64,000 nucleotides of DNA from Kitasatospora terrestris. GTDB lineage: Bacteria > Actinomycetota > Actinomycetes > Streptomycetales > Streptomycetaceae. How positions within the stretch are numbered: the first letter of the stretch is position 1; every line of letters begins with the position of its first letter. Of this stretch, positions 32,880-41,195 are shown in pieces. The translations under genes were made by a program, and so were the position numbers. The stretch lies in the NCBI RefSeq assembly GCF_039542905.1, contig NZ_BAABIS010000001.1, positions 3,410,001-3,474,000 of the forward strand. Reading direction: 5' to 3'. Under the pieces are notes generated by a model. It searched no databases, had not been told where the DNA came from, and worked only from the letters and a program-made list of their open reading frames with translations.

Positions 32880-34622
32880 ATGCAGATTCACCAGTACGAC
32901 ACTGTCATCGTCGGCGCCGGCGGCGCGGGCATGCGCGCGGCCATCGAGTCGACCAAGCGCAGCCGCACGGCGGTGCTGACCAAGCTCTACCCCACCCGGT
33001 CCCACACCGGCGCGGCCCAGGGCGGCATGTGCGCCGCCCTCGCCAACGTCGAGGAGGACAACTGGGAGTGGCACACCTTCGACACGGTCAAGGGCGGTGA
33101 CTACCTGGTCGACCAGGACGCCGCCGAGATCATGTGCAAGGAGGCCATCGACGCCGTCCTCGACCTGGAGAAGATGGGTCTCCCCTTCTCCCGGACCGAC
33201 CAGGGCCGGATCGACCAGCGGCGCTTCGGCGGCCACACCCGCAACCACGGCGAGGCCCCGGTCCGCCGGTCCTGCTACGCGGCCGACCGCACCGGTCACA
33301 TGATCCTCCAGACGCTGTTCCAGAACTGCGTCAAGGAGGGCGTGGAGTTCTTCAACGAGTTCTACGTCCTCGACCTGCTGCTCAACGAGGGCAAGACCGC
33401 GGGCGTCGTCGCCTACGAGCTGGCCACCGGCGAGATCCACGTCTTCCAGGCCAAGGCCGTGGTGTTCGCCTCCGGCGGCACCGGCAAGATGTTCAAGGTC
33501 ACCTCGAACGCCCACACCCTGACCGGTGACGGCCAGGCGGTGGCGCTGCGCCGCGGCCTGCCGCTGGAGGACATGGAGTTCTTCCAGTTCCACCCGACGG
33601 GCATCTGGCGGATGGGCATCCTGCTCACCGAGGGCGCCCGCGGCGAGGGCGGCATCCTGCGCAACAAGGACGGCGAGCGCTTCATGGAGCGCTACGCCCC
33701 CGTCATGAAGGACCTCGCGTCCCGTGACGTCTGCTCCCGCGCGATCTACACCGAGATCCGCGAGGGTCGCGGCTGCGGTCCGGACGGCGACCACGTCTAC
33801 CTGGACCTCACCCACATCGAGCCGGAGCAGCTGGACGCCAAGCTGCCGGACATCACCGAGTTCGCGCGCACCTACCTCGGCATCGAGCCCTACACGGACC
33901 CGATCCCGATCCAGCCGACCGCGCACTACGCCATGGGCGGCATCCCGACCAACGTCGAGGGCGAGGTGCTGGCCAACAACACCGACATCGTCCCCGGCCT
34001 GTACGCCGCCGGCGAGGTCGCCTGCGTGTCGGTGCACGGTGCCAACCGCCTGGGCACCAACTCGCTGCTGGACATCAACGTGTTCGGCCGCCGCGCGGGC
34101 ATCGCCGCCGCCGAGTACGCCGAGGGCGCCGAGTTCGTCGAGCTCCCGGCCGACCCGGGCGCGCTGGTCCAGAACATGGTCGACCAGCTCCGCGAGTCCA
34201 CCGGTACCGAGTCGGTCGCGCAGATCCGCAAGGAGCTGCAGGAGTCCATGGACACCAACGCGTCCGTGTACCGCACCGGCAAGACCCTGGAGCAGGCCGT
34301 CCAGGACATCGCCGCCCTCAAGGAGCGCTTCAAGAACGTGGCGATCCAGGACAAGGGCATGCGGTACAACACCGACCTGCTGGAGGCCATCGAGCTGGGC
34401 AACCTGCTCGACCTGGCCGAGGTGCTGGCCGTCTCCGCGCTGGCCCGCGAGGAGTCCCGCGGCGGTCACTTCCGCGAGGACTTCCCGAAGCGCGACGACG
34501 TGAAGTTCATGCAGCACACCATGGCGTACCAGGAGGTCGCCGCCGACGGCTCCACCTCCATCCGCCTCGACTACAAGCCGGTCGTCACGACCCGCTACCA
34601 GCCGATGGAGCGTAAGTACTGA
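32880..34622 (+). CDS. sdhA: Succinate dehydrogenase flavoprotein subunit
   Basis: A 580-residue flavoprotein that oxidises succinate to fumarate. FAD-binding 'DTVIVGAGGAGMRAA' (7-21), the histidine for covalent FAD attachment in 'RSHTGAAQGG' (His42), 'FFQFHPTGIWRMGIL', the active-site Arg region 'REGRGCGPDGDHVYLDLTHI', 'IQPTAHYAMGGIPTNVEGE' and 'GANRLGTNSLLDINVFGRRAG'. The stop overlaps the sdhB start by one base (TGATG), so the two are coupled. Confidence 0.97.
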   Translation: MQIHQYDTVIVGAGGAGMRAAIESTKRSRTAVLTKLYPTRSHTGAAQGGMCAALANVEEDNWEWHTFDTVKGGDYLVDQDAAEIMCKEAIDAVLDLEKMGLPFSRTDQGRIDQRRFGGHTRNHGEAPVRRSCYAADRTGHMILQTLFQNCVKEGVEFFNEFYVLDLLLNEGKTAGVVAYELATGEIHVFQAKAVVFASGGTGKMFKVTSNAHTLTGDGQAVALRRGLPLEDMEFFQFHPTGIWRMGILLTEGARGEGGILRNKDGERFMERYAPVMKDLASRDVCSRAIYTEIREGRGCGPDGDHVYLDLTHIEPEQLDAKLPDITEFARTYLGIEPYTDPIPIQPTAHYAMGGIPTNVEGEVLANNTDIVPGLYAAGEVACVSVHGANRLGTNSLLDINVFGRRAGIAAAEYAEGAEFVELPADPGALVQNMVDQLRESTGTESVAQIRKELQESMDTNASVYRTGKTLEQAVQDIAALKERFKNVAIQDKGMRYNTDLLEAIELGNLLDLAEVLAVSALAREESRGGHFREDFPKRDDVKFMQHTMAYQEVAADGSTSIRLDYKPVVTTRYQPMERKY

Positions 34623-35395
34623 TGAGCACCCCGACTGTCGAGCAGCACTCGGCCGCTCTGGACGCGGCCGAGGCGGGCTCCACCCAGCTGATCAACGTCA
34701 CCCTGCGGATCCGCCGGTTCAACCCGGAGGAGCACCCGGACCCGGTGTGGGTCGACTACCAGCTGCTGATGGACCCCAAGGAGCGCGTCCTGGACGCCCT
34801 CAACAAGGTCAAGTGGGAGCAGGACGGCACCCTGACGTACCGCCGCTCGTGCGCCCACGGCATCTGCGGCTCGGACGCCATGCGGATCAACGGCCGCAAC
34901 CGGCTGGCCTGCAAGACCCTGATCAAGGACGTCAACCCGGAGAAGCCGATCACGATCGAGGCCATCAAGGGCCTCGCGGTCCTCAAGGACCTGATCGTCG
35001 ACATGGACCCGTTCTTCCAGGCGTACAAGGACGTCATGCCGTTCCTCATCACCAAGGGGAACGACCCGACCCGCGAGCGCCTGCAGTCGCAGGAGGACCG
35101 CGAGCGGTTCGACGACACCACCAAGTGCATCCTGTGCGCCGCGTGCACCTCGTCGTGCCCGGTGTTCTGGAACGACGGCCAGTACTTCGGCCCGGCGGCG
35201 ATCGTCAACGCGCACCGCTTCATCTTCGACTCGCGCGACGAGGGCGGCGAGCAGCGCCTGGAGATCCTGAACGACCGTGAGGGCGTGTGGCGCTGCCGCA
35301 CCACCTTCAACTGCTCGGAGGCCTGCCCGCGCGGCATCGAGGTCACCAAGGCGATCCAGGAGGTGAAGCGCGCGCTCGTCACGCGTCGCTTCTAG
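34622..35395 (+). CDS. sdhB: Succinate dehydrogenase iron-sulfur subunit
   Basis: A 257-residue protein with the [2Fe-2S] cluster loop 'RRSCAHGICGSDAM', preceded by an N-terminal extension, and the [4Fe-4S]/[3Fe-4S] ligands in 'CILCAACTSSCPVFW' and 'CRTTFNCSEACPRGIEVT'. It passes electrons from SdhA to the membrane quinone pool. Last gene of the operon, followed by a very stable terminator. Confidence 0.97.
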   Translation: MSTPTVEQHSAALDAAEAGSTQLINVTLRIRRFNPEEHPDPVWVDYQLLMDPKERVLDALNKVKWEQDGTLTYRRSCAHGICGSDAMRINGRNRLACKTLIKDVNPEKPITIEAIKGLAVLKDLIVDMDPFFQAYKDVMPFLITKGNDPTRERLQSQEDRERFDDTTKCILCAACTSSCPVFWNDGQYFGPAAIVNAHRFIFDSRDEGGEQRLEILNDREGVWRCRTTFNCSEACPRGIEVTKAIQEVKRALVTRRF

Positions 35396-35403
35396 TCCAC
35401 CGC

Positions 35404-35445
35404 CCTGAGGGCCCGTCCGGAGTTCGCTCCGGACGGGCCCTCAGG
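35404..35445. terminator. Bidirectional terminator after sdhB
   Basis: A perfect 19-bp stem (35404-35422 with 35427-35445) closed by the stable tetraloop TTCG. It overlaps the stop codon of the convergent membrane protein gene. Confidence 0.9.
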
Positions 35446-36775
35446 CGTTCCGGCGGCGCGGTGCGGTGACCAGGGTGAGCAGCAGCGGGCCGAGGAAGAG
35501 CGCGGGCGCCATCGTCCGGTGGTCCTGTCCGGTGGCGGTGGCCAGCAGGCCGGCCTGGACGGCGAGCAGCACGGCCGCCCCGACCGGGAGGGCGGCGGGC
35601 AGCCGGTGCCGTCGGGCGTGCACCAGCAGGGCGGCGCAGGCGATCCAGCTCCAGGTGGCGCCGCGCCACAGCAGCCAGTCCAGCTGCGGGACGCGGAACG
35701 CGGTGTGCAGCCAGGCGGCGGCGCGGCCGAGCGGCCCACCGGTGGTGCCGGGGGCGGCCACGCCGGTGGCGCCGCCGAGCTCCGCCGGGCCGGGTCCGAC
35801 CGACCAGGCCAGCTGGCCGCGGCACAGCCGGGCGGCCAGCACCAGGTCGGGGCGGCGGCCGAGCAGGGTGGTCCACTGGTCGGCCGGCCCGGTGAACTCC
35901 GGCGCCCGGTAGCAGCGTTCACCGGCCAGGTCCCAGTCGGCGAGCGGCGCGGCGGCGGCCAGGTCGGCCCGCTCGGCGGCGGTGAAGGCGCCGGGGTCGC
36001 GGTGGTACGCCACCGCGAGGTCGCCGAGGCGCAGCGCGTGGACCGTGTGGGCGGGCGGGCGGTGCACGCCGGGGATCCGGACGATGCCGAGCACCACCGG
36101 GACCACCACGGCCACCGCCGTCGCGAGGGCGATCCGGCGGCGCGCCCCGCCGAGCAGGAGCAGCAGCGGCACGGCGGTCAGCAGGACGACCAGCGGGCCG
36201 TGCGGGTGGAGGGTGCCCAGGCCCAGCAGGGCGGCGGCCAGCACCAGCAGGTCCAGCCGCAGGACCGGGCCGCGGCCGTCCAGCGTGCCGTCCGCACGGC
36301 GGGCCAGCAGGCGCAGCGCGGCGGCGGTCGCCAGCACCGCGCAGACGGTGGAGGGCACGTCCGGGGCGAGCGCCACCACGAACGCTCCGGTGGGCGGGGC
36401 CGCGGCCAGCAGCAGCGCGGTCGGGGCGGTCCAGCGGGCCCGGGTTCCCAGGCGGGCCAGGGCGGCCGCCGTGTAGCCGAGGGCGAGCGCCGCGAGGGTG
36501 GTCTGCGCGAGGGCGAGCGGCCCGGCGCCGCCGGCCAGCCGGACGGAGCCGCGGAGCGCCGCCGTGTACAGCCCGTACGGGTCGGCGCCGCCGTAGCCGG
36601 CGGCCGGCGCCCGGTGATCGGTGGCGGCCCACCAGAAGAGCCAGACCGCCTGGGTGGCGGCGGTCACGGCGAGCGGCATCCGCACCCGTGAGCGGGCCCG
36701 CCGGTGCCGCCGGTGGCCCTGGGAGCGCACCGGTTCGGCCACGGTCGAGGGCCTGAGGGTCGCGCTGCCGGACAT
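35441..36775 (-). CDS. Polytopic membrane protein, GT-C glycosyltransferase-like
   Basis: A 444-residue integral membrane protein with about ten hydrophobic helices. It is paralogous to the protein at 47410: shared blocks are 'LLLAAAPPTGAFV', 'DVPSTVCAVLATAAALRLLARR', 'LRLGDLAVAYHRDPGAFTAAERA', 'RPDLVLAARLCRGQLAW' and 'PQLDWLLWRGATW'. The pattern of a first outward loop with acidic residues and many helices suggests a GT-C enzyme that uses polyprenyl-phosphate sugars, but no catalytic residue can be named. The ATG has GGGAGG 4 bases upstream. The gene is monocistronic. Confidence 0.75.
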   Translation of the reverse strand: MSGSATLRPSTVAEPVRSQGHRRHRRARSRVRMPLAVTAATQAVWLFWWAATDHRAPAAGYGGADPYGLYTAALRGSVRLAGGAGPLALAQTTLAALALGYTAAALARLGTRARWTAPTALLLAAAPPTGAFVVALAPDVPSTVCAVLATAAALRLLARRADGTLDGRGPVLRLDLLVLAAALLGLGTLHPHGPLVVLLTAVPLLLLLGGARRRIALATAVAVVVPVVLGIVRIPGVHRPPAHTVHALRLGDLAVAYHRDPGAFTAAERADLAAAAPLADWDLAGERCYRAPEFTGPADQWTTLLGRRPDLVLAARLCRGQLAWSVGPGPAELGGATGVAAPGTTGGPLGRAAAWLHTAFRVPQLDWLLWRGATWSWIACAALLVHARRHRLPAALPVGAAVLLAVQAGLLATATGQDHRTMAPALFLGPLLLTLVTAPRRRNA

Positions 36776-36891
36776 GTGGCCTCCCCTGCGTCCCCCACAC
36801 CCCGGGACGGGCGCCTCGACCGCCAGTTCGGCCGAGTGTGTGCGGCAGGCTAGCAGCAGCCCCCGCCCCGCCGTCCATGCTCCTGACAGGA

Positions 36892-36925
36892 CGGGCCCGT
36901 CCGATCGCGGGATCGGACGGGCCCG
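36892..36925 (-). terminator. Terminator of the VCBS protein gene
   Basis: A perfect 15-bp stem (36892-36906 with 36911-36925) with loop GCGG, 19 bases beyond the minus-strand stop codon. Confidence 0.85.
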
Positions 36926-36943
36926 GGCGCGCCGGAGGCGGGA

Positions 36944-38470
36944 TCAGCGCAGCGTGCCGAGGTCCTTCGGCGCGGTGGTGCCGCGGTAGGTCAGCAGGTG
37001 TCGGTCGGCGGTCACCGCGTACAGGTCGGGCAGGCCGTCGCCGTCACCGTCGCCGGAGCTGCCCAGCGTCGGGTAGTCGGCGACCGGGAAGGTGCCGAGC
37101 ACGGTGCCGGACGCCGGGTCGGCGAGCGCCGAGAAGTCGCGGACCCCGTCGGCGCCGACCGGCATCGGGTACGCGCGCAGCGTGCCGGTGGCCCGCTCGC
37201 GCGCCCAGAGCGCGACCGACCCGTCGGCGGCCTTGCCGGGGGCGACCAGGTCGTAGCCGGCCCAGACCCCGCCGGTGGAGAGCTTCTTGACGTTCCAGAA
37301 CTGGAAGCGGAAACCCGGGTCGGTGAACAGCCACAGGTCGCCGTTCTCCACGGTGGCCAGCGAGGGCTGGGTGTACTGGTCGAGCGACCCGAGCGAGACG
37401 AGCTGTTCCACCCTGGACCAGGTCGGGGCGTAGTCGGCCGGGCAGGCCGTGTCGCCGCAGCTGTCCGGGCGGTCGACCAGCGTGATGCCGGACCCGTTGA
37501 AGACGCCCAGGGAGGTGTTGCGGATCGCGTAGAGGTAGGCGGTCCCAGGCGCGTGCGCGAAGAGGTCGTCGACCGGTGCGTGGTTGTCCCAGCCGCGGTG
37601 CGCCACCTGGAGCGCGCCCCAGCCGTTGCCGCGCGGCGCGGCCGCGGCGGGGGACACCGAGGTCGGCACGGTGGTCGTGGCGGCGGCGCTGATGATCTGC
37701 AGGTTACCCGCGGTGTCCGGGAGCAGGATGTCGGGGACGGCGTCGCCGTCCACGTCGCCCGGGGCCTGGGGCGGGTTGGGGTTCCACGGGGCGTAGAAGG
37801 TGTAGCTGACCGGCTGCGAGACGTTGCCCGCCCGGTCGACGGCCTGGACGGTGAGGAAGTTGGTGCCCCACTGGGCCGGCCGCAGTTGGACGGTGGCGGT
37901 GCCGTCCGGGCCGGCCTGGACCTGGCAGTCGCCGCCGACGTCCGAGGTGCCGTTGAGGACGTACCGGAAGCACGCGGTGCCGGAGCCGGTGTCGCTGCCG
38001 GTGAGGGTGAAGGTGCCGAGCTGGCCGGCGTACTTCTGCGGGATCTGCCCGCTGCCGGACTCGGGGAAGTCGGTGGAGGCGACGGCGACCCGCGGGGCGG
38101 TGGTGTCGACGCCGAACCCGCAGGTGTCGGTGGGCTTCCCGCTGCCCGGGCCATACTCGGGCCAGGCCTGCCAGGTGTAGCCGACGGCCTCGGCGAGGCC
38201 GGTCGGCAGCGCCTTGACGGTGCCGTCGGGGCCGGTCTCGGCGGTGGCGTCGAAGACCTTCTGCCCGGTGGCGTCCCAGACCTTGAAGCGGGCGGCGGGC
38301 GCGTCGGTGTGCGCGGTGAGCGCGGGCGGGCCGGCGGCCAGCCAGCTGTGGCAGTCGGCGGTCGTGGCGGACCGGCCGTCCTGGGCCGCGGCGGTGGGCG
38401 CGGCGACGGTCAGCAGGACCACGGCTGCGGCGCCCAGCACGGCGGCGGGCGTACGGCGGTTGACGGGCAA
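36944..38470 (-). CDS. Secreted protein with FG-GAP/VCBS-like repeats
   Basis: A 508-residue exported protein. The signal peptide covers about residues 1-30 ('AVLGAAAVVLLTVAAPTAAA'). The middle has Ig-like segments ('VTVQ..AVDRAGNVSQPVSYTFY' type) and the C-terminal half has calcium-type FG-GAP/VCBS loops: 'DVDGDAVPDILLPDTAGNLQI' and 'GDGDGDGLPDLYAVTADRHLLTY', suggesting a partial beta-propeller. A surface-binding role is likely; no enzymatic motif is seen. The start is taken as TTG 38470, with GAGGGGG 7 bases upstream; no ATG or GTG in frame fits the signal peptide as well. Confidence 0.8.
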   Translation of the reverse strand: MPVNRRTPAAVLGAAAVVLLTVAAPTAAAQDGRSATTADCHSWLAAGPPALTAHTDAPAARFKVWDATGQKVFDATAETGPDGTVKALPTGLAEAVGYTWQAWPEYGPGSGKPTDTCGFGVDTTAPRVAVASTDFPESGSGQIPQKYAGQLGTFTLTGSDTGSGTACFRYVLNGTSDVGGDCQVQAGPDGTATVQLRPAQWGTNFLTVQAVDRAGNVSQPVSYTFYAPWNPNPPQAPGDVDGDAVPDILLPDTAGNLQIISAAATTTVPTSVSPAAAAPRGNGWGALQVAHRGWDNHAPVDDLFAHAPGTAYLYAIRNTSLGVFNGSGITLVDRPDSCGDTACPADYAPTWSRVEQLVSLGSLDQYTQPSLATVENGDLWLFTDPGFRFQFWNVKKLSTGGVWAGYDLVAPGKAADGSVALWARERATGTLRAYPMPVGADGVRDFSALADPASGTVLGTFPVADYPTLGSSGDGDGDGLPDLYAVTADRHLLTYRGTTAPKDLGTLR

Positions 38471-38538
38471 AACAGGGCCCCCTCGGACTCGTCCGGACTC
38501 GAACGAGCGGAGACTCTGCCAGCCCGCCGGAGGCCGCG

Positions 38539-38799
38539 TCAAAGGGATTCCGCGGCCTGGCGGCGCAGGGCCCGCAGGCCGCGGACGCCGATCGCGCCGA
38601 TGGCCAGGCCCAGCGCGAGGGAGGTGACGGCGAGCAGCAGGTGGACCCAGAAGAAGGCGGTGGGCTGGGAGTGGTCGCCGCCCACGAAGGCCTGCCCGCC
38701 GGAGTCCTTCCAGAGGTTCTTCACGAAGGTGGTCCAGATGAACAGCGACCAGACGCCGAAGGCGGTGAGGAACCAGGACACGGTGCGGCTGAGCTTCAT
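38539..38799 (-). CDS. Small membrane protein, SCO4848-like family
   Basis: An 86-residue protein with two hydrophobic helices ('VSWFLTAFGVWSLFIWTTFVKNL' and 'FFWVHLLLAVTSLALGLAIGAIGVRGL') joined by 'WKDSGGQAFVGGDHSQPTA'. It resembles the small membrane protein found next to the D,D-carboxypeptidase gene in Streptomyces; the function is unknown. ATG 38799 lies 7 bases after CATACT, a possible leaderless -10. The longer frame upstream has no signal of coding. Confidence 0.75.
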   Translation of the reverse strand: MKLSRTVSWFLTAFGVWSLFIWTTFVKNLWKDSGGQAFVGGDHSQPTAFFWVHLLLAVTSLALGLAIGAIGVRGLRALRRQAAESL

Positions 38800-38894
38800 G
38801 GCACCCAGTATGGACGGTGCGCCGAGCGGCCCAGCGGCGGGCACCCGGACGAGGTAAATCCGCTTATATGCCAAGGATCGGCCGAGGCCGCGGG

Positions 38895-38900
38895 TACCTT
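38895..38900 (+). promoter_or_regulatory. Leaderless -10 box of the carboxypeptidase gene
   Basis: TACCTT ends six bases before ATG 38907. Confidence 0.6.
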
Positions 38901-38906
38901 CCCCCA

Positions 38907-40064
38907 ATGCAGCTACTCCGTCGCTTCGGACTCCTGCCGACCGCCGCGGTGATCGGTCTGCTGGCCCCGGGCCCGGCCGTCGCGCTGACGGCCGACGGAC
39001 CGCCGCCGGCCCGGCCGGTGATCGGCGGGGCCCGGCTGGCCGCCTCGGGCGTGCAGGTGGCGCCGCGACCGGGGGCGCCGGCGCTGCCCGCGGACCTGAC
39101 CGGGAAGTCCTGGGTGGTGGCGGACGCGGACTCCGGCGAGGTGCTGGCCTCGTTCAACGCGCACGCGCAGCTGCCACCGGCGTCCACCCTGAAGATGCTG
39201 TTCGCGGACACCGTGCTGCCCAAGTTCGACCGGGCGGCGGTGCACCGGGTGGCGCCCGCCGAGCTGGCCGGCATGGGCCCGGGCTCCAGCCTGGTCGGGA
39301 TCAAGGAGGACCTGGAGTACCGGGTCGAGGACCTGTGGCGCGGGGTGTTCCTGGCCTCCGGCAACGACGCGGTCCGGGTGCTCGCCCACATGAACGGCGG
39401 GATCGAGCGGACCGTCGCCGAGATGCAGGACCGGGCGCGGTCGCTGCAGGCCGACGACACCCGGGTGGTCACCCCCGACGGCTACGACGAGGACGGGCAG
39501 CTCTCCTCGGCGTACGACCTGACCCTGTTCGCCCGGGCGGGCCTGCGCAACCCCGACTTCCGGGCGTACTGCGCGACCCGCTCGGCGCAGTTCCCCGGTG
39601 CGGTGGACAAGGCGACCGGGCAGCGCGGCTCGTTCGGCATCGCCAACACCGACCGGCTGCTGGGCCGCTACCCGGGGCTGATCGGGGTGAAGAACGGCTA
39701 CACCACCAACGCCGGGGCGACCTTCACCGGCGCCGCCGAGCGCGGCGGGCGGACGCTGCTGGTCACGGTGATGCACACGGAGACCAATCCGAAGGTGTAC
39801 GACGAGACCGCGGCGCTGCTCGACTGGGGCTTCGCGGCGGCGGGCAAGGTGGCGCCGGTCGGCACGCTGGCCGAGGACCTGGCCCCGCCGGCCGACCGGC
39901 CCGCGGCCGCCGCCGACCGCCCGGCGGGGGCCGCGCCGCAGGCCGCCCCGGCCGCGCTCACGGTCGGCGACGGCGGGGCGCTGGGCTGGGCCACCGCGCT
40001 GCTCGGCGCCGTCGCGGCGGGCCTGGCGCTGCTGCGCGCGCGGGCGGTGCGCCGCCGCCGCTGA
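38907..40064 (+). CDS. D-alanyl-D-alanine carboxypeptidase (penicillin-binding protein, S11)
   Basis: Removes the terminal D-Ala from peptidoglycan pentapeptides outside the membrane. The 385-residue protein has a signal peptide (about 1-27), the active-site tetrad 'STLK' (Ser93-Lys96), 'SGN' (Ser151) and 'KNG' (Lys262, in place of the usual KTG), and a C-terminal Ala/Pro-rich stretch followed by a membrane helix ('GWATALLGAVAAGLALLRA') and Arg-rich tail, i.e. a sortase-independent C-terminal anchor. ATG 38907 is set by the -10 box 6 bases upstream. It converges with the BrkB-type gene only 4 bases beyond, with no visible terminator between them. Confidence 0.92.
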   Translation: MQLLRRFGLLPTAAVIGLLAPGPAVALTADGPPPARPVIGGARLAASGVQVAPRPGAPALPADLTGKSWVVADADSGEVLASFNAHAQLPPASTLKMLFADTVLPKFDRAAVHRVAPAELAGMGPGSSLVGIKEDLEYRVEDLWRGVFLASGNDAVRVLAHMNGGIERTVAEMQDRARSLQADDTRVVTPDGYDEDGQLSSAYDLTLFARAGLRNPDFRAYCATRSAQFPGAVDKATGQRGSFGIANTDRLLGRYPGLIGVKNGYTTNAGATFTGAAERGGRTLLVTVMHTETNPKVYDETAALLDWGFAAAGKVAPVGTLAEDLAPPADRPAAAADRPAGAAPQAAPAALTVGDGGALGWATALLGAVAAGLALLRARAVRRRR

Positions 40065-40068
40065 GCGG

Positions 40069-40998
40069 TCAGAGGTCGGCCAGGGCCTCGTCCCGGGCGG
40101 CGTCGGCCTGGGCGAGGGCCCGCTCGCGGGCGTCCTTGCGGTCGGCGAGCGCGGTCCAGGCCGCGCAGTACATCAGCAGCCGGGTGACGAAGTTCATCCA
40201 CAGCAGCAGGGCGACCGGGACGCCGAAGGCGCCGTACAGGCTGCGACCGGCGACCGAGCCGAGGTACGAGGAGAGCAGCAGCTTGAGCAGCTCGAAGCCG
40301 ACCGCGCCGATCAGCGCGCCCTGCAGCAGGTCGCGGCGACTGCGGCCGGTGGCCAGCTGGTCGGTGATCAGCGGGAACGGGCCGAGCAGGTAGGCGAAGA
40401 GCAGCAGGTCGGCGCCGACCGCGATCAGGAAGCCGACCGCGGTCAGCGCCCAGCGGCCGGCGCCGCCGTCCAGGCCGATCGCGTCGGCGAGGCGGCGGGC
40501 CAGCGTGGTGGCGGCGGCGGAGGCGCCGAGCGAGAGCAGGCAGACCACGCCGAGGCCGAGCAGCACCACGCAGTCGCGGGCCTTGAGCAGCACCGGGTTG
40601 CCGCTCTCGGCGGGCAGCCGCCAGACGTCCCGGATCGAGCCGCGCATGGTGTCCACCCAACCGAGGCCGGAGAGCAGCAGGATCACGCCGCTGACCAGTC
40701 CGACGGTGGCGGCGTTGGCGACCAGCGAGTCCAGGTCGAGCGCGTCGGACAGGCCGGGCAGCTGCTCGGAGATCTTGTCCTGGAGCTCCTGCACCCGGTG
40801 GTCGGAGAGGGTCGCCACCGCGATCGCCAGGGCCACGGTGAGCAGCGGGAACAGCGCGAGGAAGCCGAAGAAGGTGACCGCGCCGGCCAGCCGGTTGGCC
40901 TTCACCGCGGTGAAGTGTTCGTAGGTCCGGTACGGGCGGCTGCGCATCACCCGGGCGGCGGCGGGGCCGATCACGGGCAGCTTGGTGAGGAACTCCAC
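40069..40998 (-). CDS. YihY/BrkB-family membrane protein
   Basis: A 309-residue protein with six predicted helices and the family pattern 'RTYEHFTAVKANRLAGAVTFFGFLALFPLLTV', 'GLGWVDTMRGSIRDVWR', 'LLLFAYLLGPFP', 'LIGAVGFELLKLLLSSYLG' and 'GAFGVPVALLLWMNFV'. YihY proteins were once called RNase BN; their real role in the envelope is unknown. GTG 40998 is chosen because TATACA lies 6 bases before it. A charged C-terminal tail ('DRKDARERALAQADAARDEAL') is predicted to be helical. Confidence 0.88.
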   Translation of the reverse strand: MEFLTKLPVIGPAAARVMRSRPYRTYEHFTAVKANRLAGAVTFFGFLALFPLLTVALAIAVATLSDHRVQELQDKISEQLPGLSDALDLDSLVANAATVGLVSGVILLLSGLGWVDTMRGSIRDVWRLPAESGNPVLLKARDCVVLLGLGVVCLLSLGASAAATTLARRLADAIGLDGGAGRWALTAVGFLIAVGADLLLFAYLLGPFPLITDQLATGRSRRDLLQGALIGAVGFELLKLLLSSYLGSVAGRSLYGAFGVPVALLLWMNFVTRLLMYCAAWTALADRKDARERALAQADAARDEALADL

Positions 40999-41004
40999 GC
41001 AGGG

Positions 41005-41010
41005 TGTATA
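41005..41010 (-). promoter_or_regulatory. Candidate leaderless -10 box of the BrkB-type gene
   Basis: Minus-strand TATACA, six bases before GTG 40998. Confidence 0.45.
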
Positions 41011-41195
41011 CCGTGCTGCGCAGCGCCCGTGCGGGACCGGCGCGGCCACGTGTCACGGCTGCCGGCTCCCCCGACCCGGCCTGGCCACGCGACGATCAGC
41101 GAGGTTCGGCAGGTAGGATTTCGGCTGGTAACCTGCCGGATCTTCCCGTCCGGGCACCCCGGTCGCACTCCCTGATGAAAGGCTCTGCGCAGCCG

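Noticed and set aside
37144..37180. Further nucleoside-type operator (GTACGCGCGCAG-like sequence)
   Set aside because: It lies within the VCBS coding sequence, misses the right half of the palindrome and is not near a promoter.
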